Shown here: positions 6,463 through 10,520 of the stretch, piece after piece
Position numbering within the stretch: position 1 is the first letter of the stretch
Layout of the letters: each line of letters begins with the position of its first letter
From: Rhodospirillales bacterium
Lineage (GTDB): Bacteria > Pseudomonadota > Alphaproteobacteria > Geminicoccales > Geminicoccaceae
Assembly: GCA_007131045.1 (NCBI GenBank)
Contig: SLRI01000568.1
Location: 1 to 10,520 of the forward strand
Direction: 5' to 3'
Length of the DNA stretch: 10,520 nt
Notes under the pieces: generated by a model
Databases searched by the model: none
Told to the model about the DNA's origin: nothing
The model's input: only the letters and a program-made list of their open reading frames with translations
Program-made: the position numbers and the translations under genes

Positions 6463-6903
6463 ATGCTGAAGATCATGCCGACCGTTACTGTTGCAAGTCT
6501 GGCCGCCGCGGCGCTGATGACCACCAGCCTCGCGCAGGCCGACGTTCTGCGCAGCACGCAAGACATGAACGAACTGCGCACCGACTGGGTGATCGGGGCC
6601 CCGGTGGTCACGCCCGATGGCGAGCGGGTCGGCAGCATCGACGGGCTGCTGCTCGACGAGACGGACGGCCGGGTAACCGCTGCCGTGGTCTCGGTGGGCG
6701 GGTTCCTCGGCTTCGGGGCGAAGCAGATTGCGGTCGACTGGAACGAGCTCGACATCCAGTTCGACGCCTTCGAGGTCGTCTTGCCGATCACCGTCGAGCA
6801 GGCCGAGGAGGCGCCGGAGTTCGCCTTCCGTGATCGGGCCGAGCCGCCGCCGCCCCCGGGCGCCGAGGCGCCGGCCGGTGGCACCGGGGGCATGGTGCAA
6901 TAA
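6463..6903 (+). CDS. Secreted PRC-barrel domain protein
   Basis: The protein has 146 residues. Residues 1-26 form a Sec signal peptide (MLKIMPTVTVASLAAAALMT, then TSLAQA), probably cleaved after A26, so the protein is periplasmic. Residues 40-110 are a PRC-barrel: the WVIGAPVVTPDGERVGSIDG strand-turn-strand, then a 'dliLDe.dGrVtaaVVsvGGFLG.GaKqiaV.w..l' pattern ending in VVLPIT. In alphaproteobacteria such exported single PRC-barrel proteins are common and often stress- or envelope-associated, with no defined activity. The C-terminus is a flexible proline/glycine-rich tail (PPPPPGAEAPAGGTGG). GAGGAG at 6451-6456, six bases before the ATG, fixes the start. It is transcribed alone, divergent from the nitrilase gene across a 266-bp gap, and ends at the hairpin at 6938-6966. 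Confidence 0.87.
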   Translation: MLKIMPTVTVASLAAAALMTTSLAQADVLRSTQDMNELRTDWVIGAPVVTPDGERVGSIDGLLLDETDGRVTAAVVSVGGFLGFGAKQIAVDWNELDIQFDAFEVVLPITVEQAEEAPEFAFRDRAEPPPPPGAEAPAGGTGGMVQ

Positions 6904-6937
6904 AGGGCGCCGCGTCCACGGAACATCCGTTCTGCAG

Positions 6938-6968
6938 CGCGCCCCGAGGGCAACCCCCGGGGCGCGTT
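6938..6968 (+). terminator. GC-rich hairpin terminator after the PRC-barrel gene
   Basis: CGCGCCCCG at 6938-6946 pairs perfectly with CGGGGCGCG at 6958-6966. After an A-C mismatch, GGG (6948-6950) pairs with CCC (6954-6956) around a CAA loop. The stem is followed by TTCTCG, so the T-run is short. It lies between the stop of the PRC-barrel gene and the convergent end of the SGNH-fold gene and may serve both strands. Confidence 0.65.
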
Positions 6969-7011
6969 CTCGTCTACGGCCGGGGCCACCGCGTCTCGAA
7001 GTAGTTTCGTG

Positions 7012-8133
7012 TCAGGCGGTGCAGCCCTGTGCGAGTTCGGCCTCGACGGCGCGCGTCAGAGCCGGAATGTGGGGGGCGGCGAGGTGGATGTCGTCGCGAA
7101 AGTGCGCAGCTGGCCAACGCGTGGCGGCGTCGGGCGTGAGGTCGATGACGCAGCTGCCGTCGAGAAAGGAACGGTAGCGGGCGAAGCGGTCGGCAAAGTC
7201 GCGCTCGAAGACGGCCTGCAGGTCGGGATGCACCGGAACGACGAGGAAAACGACCTCGATGCCGGCGGCGAGCGCCTTCTGCGTGACGGCAGTGACGCGA
7301 TCGAGCATCTCGCCGGGCCAAGCCATCCCCTCGGTGTCGACCTGAAAACGCCGGATATTGTAGGCGACGAGCTCGTCGACCGGCAGATTACGGACCGGAT
7401 CGATGACGTCGATGCCGAACCACCTCTTGCGCAGACTGAAGACGGTGGCGCGCAGGCTCTCGAAGGTGAAGAGGTGGGCATAAACGCGGTCCTTGACGGC
7501 CAGCGCGCGGGTCATCTCGTCCTTGGGTTGCAGGCGGATGCGGGTGAAGGGAAAGTTCCAGAGGATTCGCTCGATCCGCTCGCCGTTGGTGCCGTTGCGC
7601 GCGATCAGGTGCTCGATCAACAGGGTGTTTTCGATGAGATTGGCGCCGCCGAAGGCGAGATTGAACCAGGGCCGGCCGGTGGCCTCGGCGAGCAGCCGAG
7701 GGTTGACCTGCTTGCCGAGGCTGTCGCCGACGAGCAGCTGCACGGCCTCGCCTCTGGCCGCGGTTTCGGCCATGAACTTGTCGAGATGGATCAGCTTGAA
7801 CAGGCTGCGGTTGAGCATGTAGGCGGGCGCGCGGCTGCCGTCGGAGGGCTCGTAGGGATAGGCGTCATGAGCTTCGGCGAAGTGGCCATAAGGATCGACC
7901 GTGTAGTCGACGACGAAGACGAGGGCGGCCAGCAGCAGCGAGACGCCGGCGAAGGTGGCGAGGAAGAGGCGGGCCATGGGCAGCTTCAGGGCGGCCCCCG
8001 GCTTGCGGGAGGCGAGCAGGTGCACCGATTCGGCCATCTCGGCGTCGGCTTCGAGCAGGACCCTCGGCTCGCGGGCTCTGGGTTCGAGGCCTCTGGCTTC
8101 GCTGCCGCGGCGCTGGAGGGGCGAGCTCGACAT
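7012..8133 (-). CDS. Membrane-anchored SGNH-fold protein, partner of an MBOAT acyltransferase (DltD/AlgJ-like)
   Basis: The protein has 373 residues. A polar N-terminal stretch of about 50 residues precedes one membrane helix (residues 54-76, ARLFLATFAGVSLLLAALVF), after which the rest should lie in the periplasm. The nucleophile motif is LLVGDSLGKQVNP with Ser138, and the C-terminal D-x-x-H block is FRDDIHL with Asp347 and His350; these are the SGNH hydrolase/acyltransferase hallmarks. A central NLAFGGANLIEN adds the block with the glycine and asparagine. The ATG at 8133 overlaps the stop of the MBOAT gene as TGATG, which indicates translational coupling and a shared transcript. In such pairs the MBOAT protein passes acyl groups across the membrane and the SGNH partner helps place them on a polysaccharide. 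That role is inferred from context; the acceptor here is unknown. It ends 108 bp from the PRC-barrel gene, tail to tail. Confidence 0.83.
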   Translation of the reverse strand: MSSSPLQRRGSEARGLEPRAREPRVLLEADAEMAESVHLLASRKPGAALKLPMARLFLATFAGVSLLLAALVFVVDYTVDPYGHFAEAHDAYPYEPSDGSRAPAYMLNRSLFKLIHLDKFMAETAARGEAVQLLVGDSLGKQVNPRLLAEATGRPWFNLAFGGANLIENTLLIEHLIARNGTNGERIERILWNFPFTRIRLQPKDEMTRALAVKDRVYAHLFTFESLRATVFSLRKRWFGIDVIDPVRNLPVDELVAYNIRRFQVDTEGMAWPGEMLDRVTAVTQKALAAGIEVVFLVVPVHPDLQAVFERDFADRFARYRSFLDGSCVIDLTPDAATRWPAAHFRDDIHLAAPHIPALTRAVEAELAQGCTA

Positions 8134-9683
8134 CAGAATTGAAAGTAGAGGAAAACGGGGTTGTAGCCGAGGTAGATGAGCGAGCCCACGAAGAGCAGGG
8201 CCGCCACCGTTCCGCTGGCCACCGCGTAGCGGCGGGAACCGGCCATGGCAGGGTTCAGCGGCTCGTGGACGCGCTCGCCCAGCGCGTGGCCGTTGGGCAG
8301 GATCATCGCCAGCCCCAGCATCGCCGAGAGCAGCGGAAGGAGGATGATCCAGTCGCGCAAGCCGAGATGCATCGGCCCTTCGACGGCGATGCCGATGCCG
8401 GCCAAAAGGGCCGCGGCCCGCTCGCCGATGATCGCCTGCATGGCTTCGGGCAGCACGGGGCCCATGAGCATCGCCTGCCACATCACCCAGGTCGCCTCGA
8501 AGCTCTCGGCGCGAAACGGCACCCAGGCGAAGAAGACGGCGGCCATGGTGATGCTCCAGCCCAAGGGCCTGGTCAGCTCGGGCGGCCATTCCGGCCGGCC
8601 CACCGCGTCACCGAGGCTGGCCCAGACACGCTCGACCACCAGGTAGAAGCCGTGCAGCGCCCCCCAGAGGACGAAGGTCCACCCGGCCCCGTGCCAGATG
8701 CCGCCGAGCAGCATGGTGACCATCAGCGCCGAGAGTTCGTGCGCCCGGCCGTGACGGGAGCCGCCGAGAGGGATGTAGAGATAGTCGCGCAGAAAGCGCG
8801 AGAGGGTCATGTGCCAGCGGCGCCAAAACGCGCGGATCGAGGTCGCGGCATAGGGGCGGTCGAAGTTCTCCGGGAGGCGGACGCCGAACAGCAGGGCGAG
8901 ACCGATCGCCATGTCGGCATAGCCCGAGAAGTCGAAATAGAGCTGCAGGCCGTACGCCAAGGCCCCGCCCCAGGCCTCGAACGCGCTCATCGCCGTGCCG
9001 GTGGCGGCAACGGCGAAGATCTGGTCGGCATAAGGGGCGAGAGAGTCGGCGATCAACACCTTCTTGGCCAGGCCGATGACGAAGATCGTGACGCCGCGAT
9101 TGACGTTCTGCAGCGAGAAGCGGCCGAGATCGGGGTGGCGGATCTGCGGCATCATCTCCTTGTGGTGGACGATGGGGCCGGCGATCAGCTGCGGGAAGAA
9201 GGTGACGAACAGGGTATAGTCGAGGATCGGGTAGTCGTGCCGCCGCTCCTTGTGGACGTCGACCAGAAACGCGATCTGCTGGAAGGTGAAGAACGAGATG
9301 CCGAGCGGCAGGACCGTGCCGATCACCCCGATCTCGCTCTGCGTCAGAACGGCCAGATTGCCGATGAAGAAGTCGACATACTTGAAATAGCCGAGGCAGG
9401 CGAGATTGGCGGTGATGCCCAGGGCCAGGACGAGGCGGCTGTAGGCGCCCGACCGCAACAACCACTTGGCGATCAGGTGGTTGACCAGGATCGAGCCGAT
9501 GAGCAGCGGCAGGAAGCGCCAGTCCCAATAGGCGTAGAAGACGAAAGAGGCGAGTGAGAGCACGACGACGACGAGCCGTGCTGGAACGACCAGTTTCGCC
9601 GGCAGCGCGTGACGGACGAGCCAGACCACCGCCAAGAGCGCCGGCAAGAACGCGAGAATGAAGGCGTAGGAGCTGAAGACCAT
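8133..9683 (-). CDS. MBOAT family membrane O-acyltransferase (AlgI-like)
   Basis: The protein has 516 residues with about a dozen membrane helices. The start MVFSSYAFILAFLPALL is typical of AlgI-type proteins, as are VLPLGISFFTFQQIAFLVD, FFPQLIAGPIVHHKEMMPQI, YFDFSGYADMAIGLALLFG and FRRWHMTLSRFLRDYLYIPL (FWRRWH here). The active-site histidine is H331 in GGIWHGAGWTFVLWGALHG, with a second family histidine at H344. These enzymes take acyl groups, usually acetyl, and move them to an extracytoplasmic polysaccharide with the help of an SGNH-fold partner, which is the next gene. The ATG at 9683 is preferred over a GTG at 9719 because family sequences begin here, although no clear ribosome-binding site precedes either. 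No glycosyltransferase or alginate gene lies within the window, so the polymer cannot be named. Confidence 0.92.
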   Translation of the reverse strand: MVFSSYAFILAFLPALLAVVWLVRHALPAKLVVPARLVVVVLSLASFVFYAYWDWRFLPLLIGSILVNHLIAKWLLRSGAYSRLVLALGITANLACLGYFKYVDFFIGNLAVLTQSEIGVIGTVLPLGISFFTFQQIAFLVDVHKERRHDYPILDYTLFVTFFPQLIAGPIVHHKEMMPQIRHPDLGRFSLQNVNRGVTIFVIGLAKKVLIADSLAPYADQIFAVAATGTAMSAFEAWGGALAYGLQLYFDFSGYADMAIGLALLFGVRLPENFDRPYAATSIRAFWRRWHMTLSRFLRDYLYIPLGGSRHGRAHELSALMVTMLLGGIWHGAGWTFVLWGALHGFYLVVERVWASLGDAVGRPEWPPELTRPLGWSITMAAVFFAWVPFRAESFEATWVMWQAMLMGPVLPEAMQAIIGERAAALLAGIGIAVEGPMHLGLRDWIILLPLLSAMLGLAMILPNGHALGERVHEPLNPAMAGSRRYAVASGTVAALLFVGSLIYLGYNPVFLYFQF

Positions 9684-10021
9684 GCGCGGTTCAGAGTTCG
9701 TCCAACATCCGGCAATCACGTTTCATAAACTGTAAAGGTTTCCGACAGGCGCCGCTTGGGGCGGGCCCTCGAGACCGCAGGATCTATTGATATCAGATCG
9801 GACATCGGCAACAAACGAGAACTGAGGCTCGGCAGTATTATCATATGCTTGTGCCAGCCGGTAGCGCCAACCGCGTCACGCTGTGGCCGACGACGCGCCG
9901 GTCGGCTTTGACGGCAGGCTAGAAATAGGTTAAAAAGCCTAAAGTCGGGCCCGCACTGCCTCACTTGCCGTGACCGCTCGGCCCGCCAAATCATCGCCTG
10001 CAACCTCCGGAGATTTCGACG
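9684..10021. other. Divergent intergenic region between the MBOAT operon and the DUF3429 gene
   Basis: This 338-bp gap includes some of the most AT-rich sequence of the window (around 9720-9740, 9780-9850 and 9920-9945) and should hold the promoters for both flanking units. Leftward, TATGAT (9840-9845, minus strand) with TTGGCG (9865-9870) is a possible but poorly spaced pair (19 bp). A minus-strand frame of 29 residues (9716-9805, start MSDLISIDPAVSRARP) lies in the MBOAT leader but lacks a ribosome-binding site. I do not call it a gene. Confidence 0.5.
9908..9936 (+). promoter_or_regulatory. Candidate sigma-70-type promoter for the DUF3429 gene
   Basis: TTGACG at 9908-9913 and TAAAAA at 9931-9936 are separated by 17 bases; the -35 matches five of six and the -10 four of six consensus positions. 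Transcription would begin near 9943, about 80 bases before the ATG at 10022. The local AT content supports a promoter, but there is no further evidence. Confidence 0.4.
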
Positions 10022-10477
10022 ATGCTCGATGCCATGCGCCAGGACGTGCCGCTGCCCGCCTTCGTTCTGGGATTTCTCGGCGCGTTGCCGTTCTTGGGCC
10101 TGGCCGGCCTCGCCGTTCTGGCCGGGCCGCTGGGCAGCCCCACCGTTCAGGCCTGGGCGCTCGTCTCGCTGCTCGCCTATGGCGGGATCATCCTCTCTTT
10201 CATGGGCGGCGTGCATTGGGGCTGGGCGATGGCGGCCGAAGAGCCGAGCTTCGAGCGGCTCGGGCTCAGCGTCGTCCCGGCCCTGCTCGGCTGGGCTGGC
10301 TATCTCCTCGGTGGCAGCATCGGCTTCTCGATTATTGCCCTGGGCTTCGCCGCCCTGCTCTGGCTCGATCTCCGGGCCATCGCGGAGGGCAGGGCCGCCC
10401 CCTGGTACCGGCGGCTGCGCTGGCCATTGACGCTCGTCGTCGTCGCTTGCCTGGTGGTGGCCGGCGTCGTCGCCTGA
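10022..10477 (+). CDS. DUF3429 domain membrane protein
   Basis: The protein has 151 residues with about five hydrophobic helices. The family pattern is clear: a short polar start, PLPAFVLGFLGALPFLGLAG (residues 10-29), then AYGGIILSFMGGVHWGWAMA (residues 52-71), which holds the characteristic 'YG..ILSF.GGvhWG' motif, followed by PALLGWAGYLLG and ALLWLDLRA. DUF3429 proteins are small uncharacterised inner-membrane proteins of proteobacteria, some of them fused or adjacent to other membrane genes. No function is known. GGAG at 10009-10012 precedes the ATG by nine bases, and a second in-frame ATG at 10034 is an alternative start. It is divergent from the MBOAT operon, and nothing recognisable follows in the last 43 bases. 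Confidence 0.87.
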   Translation: MLDAMRQDVPLPAFVLGFLGALPFLGLAGLAVLAGPLGSPTVQAWALVSLLAYGGIILSFMGGVHWGWAMAAEEPSFERLGLSVVPALLGWAGYLLGGSIGFSIIALGFAALLWLDLRAIAEGRAAPWYRRLRWPLTLVVVACLVVAGVVA

Positions 10478-10520
10478 GCCGCTTGCTCAAGCCGCGGCCG
10501 GGCGGCGCTCCGACCTGCGC

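Noticed and set aside
5624..6469. Plus-strand frame of 281 codons opposite the nitrilase gene
   Set aside because: Antisense shadow of a gene with an intact catalytic triad.
7009..8142. Plus-strand open frame of 377 codons opposite the SGNH-fold gene
   Set aside because: Antisense shadow of a gene with visible catalytic motifs; highly acidic and repetitive, with no recognisable domain.
8139..9557. Long plus-strand open frame of 472 codons opposite the MBOAT gene
   Set aside because: It is an exact antisense shadow of a clearly conserved membrane protein; its composition (Asp, Glu, Arg, Gly and His rich, no hydrophobic pattern) is what GC-rich codon bias produces on the opposite strand.
9716..9805. 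29-residue minus-strand frame upstream of the MBOAT start, considered as a leader peptide
   Set aside because: No ribosome-binding site, and no codon pattern suggesting attenuation.

Overview
The window is GC-rich, with coding on both strands, strong third-position GC bias and long antisense shadow frames. Together with the gene families present (a lambda-type tape-measure end of the kind seen in alphaproteobacterial prophages, GlsB/YeaQ, DUF3429, an AlgI/SGNH acetylation pair, and a textbook GGAAC-N16-CGTT general-stress promoter), this points to an alphaproteobacterium, perhaps of Rhodospirillales type. That assignment is inference; no rRNA or tRNA gene is present to confirm it.

Left part (1-5290): fragments of a decayed phage tail module, with host-type genes lying between them. 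Positions 1-857 hold a possible tail-assembly-chaperone remnant running into the C-terminal ~200 residues of a lambda-family tape-measure protein whose N-terminal bulk is missing. About 4 kb further on, same strand and in the usual phage order, lies a C-terminally broken NlpC/P60 tail peptidase (4871-5281). Between the two are a DUF418-like polytopic membrane protein (1049-2155), a GlsB/YeaQ stress membrane protein (2257-2529) behind a consensus EcfG-type promoter, a frameshifted small Cys-motif gene on the minus strand (2699-2940), and a complete minus-strand ThDP-dependent enzyme of the acetolactate-synthase superfamily (3049-4704).

Middle part (5294-6970): a minus-strand nitrilase-superfamily amidohydrolase with its Glu-Lys-Cys triad, and a divergent secreted PRC-barrel protein that ends at a good GC hairpin. 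A perfect 15-bp tandem duplication sits just upstream of the nitrilase start.

Right part (7012-10477): a minus-strand two-gene unit. An AlgI-type MBOAT O-acyltransferase overlaps by one base (TGATG) a membrane-anchored SGNH-fold protein of DltD/AlgJ type. Together they are expected to O-acylate an extracellular or periplasmic polymer. A comparatively AT-rich gap of about 340 bp separates them from a divergent DUF3429 membrane protein, which has a plausible sigma-70-type promoter.

No CRISPR array, transposase, tRNA or clearly novel multi-gene system was seen. The most useful observations are the EcfG-type promoter, the split phage tail remnant, the frameshifted Cys-motif gene, and the acyl-transfer pair.
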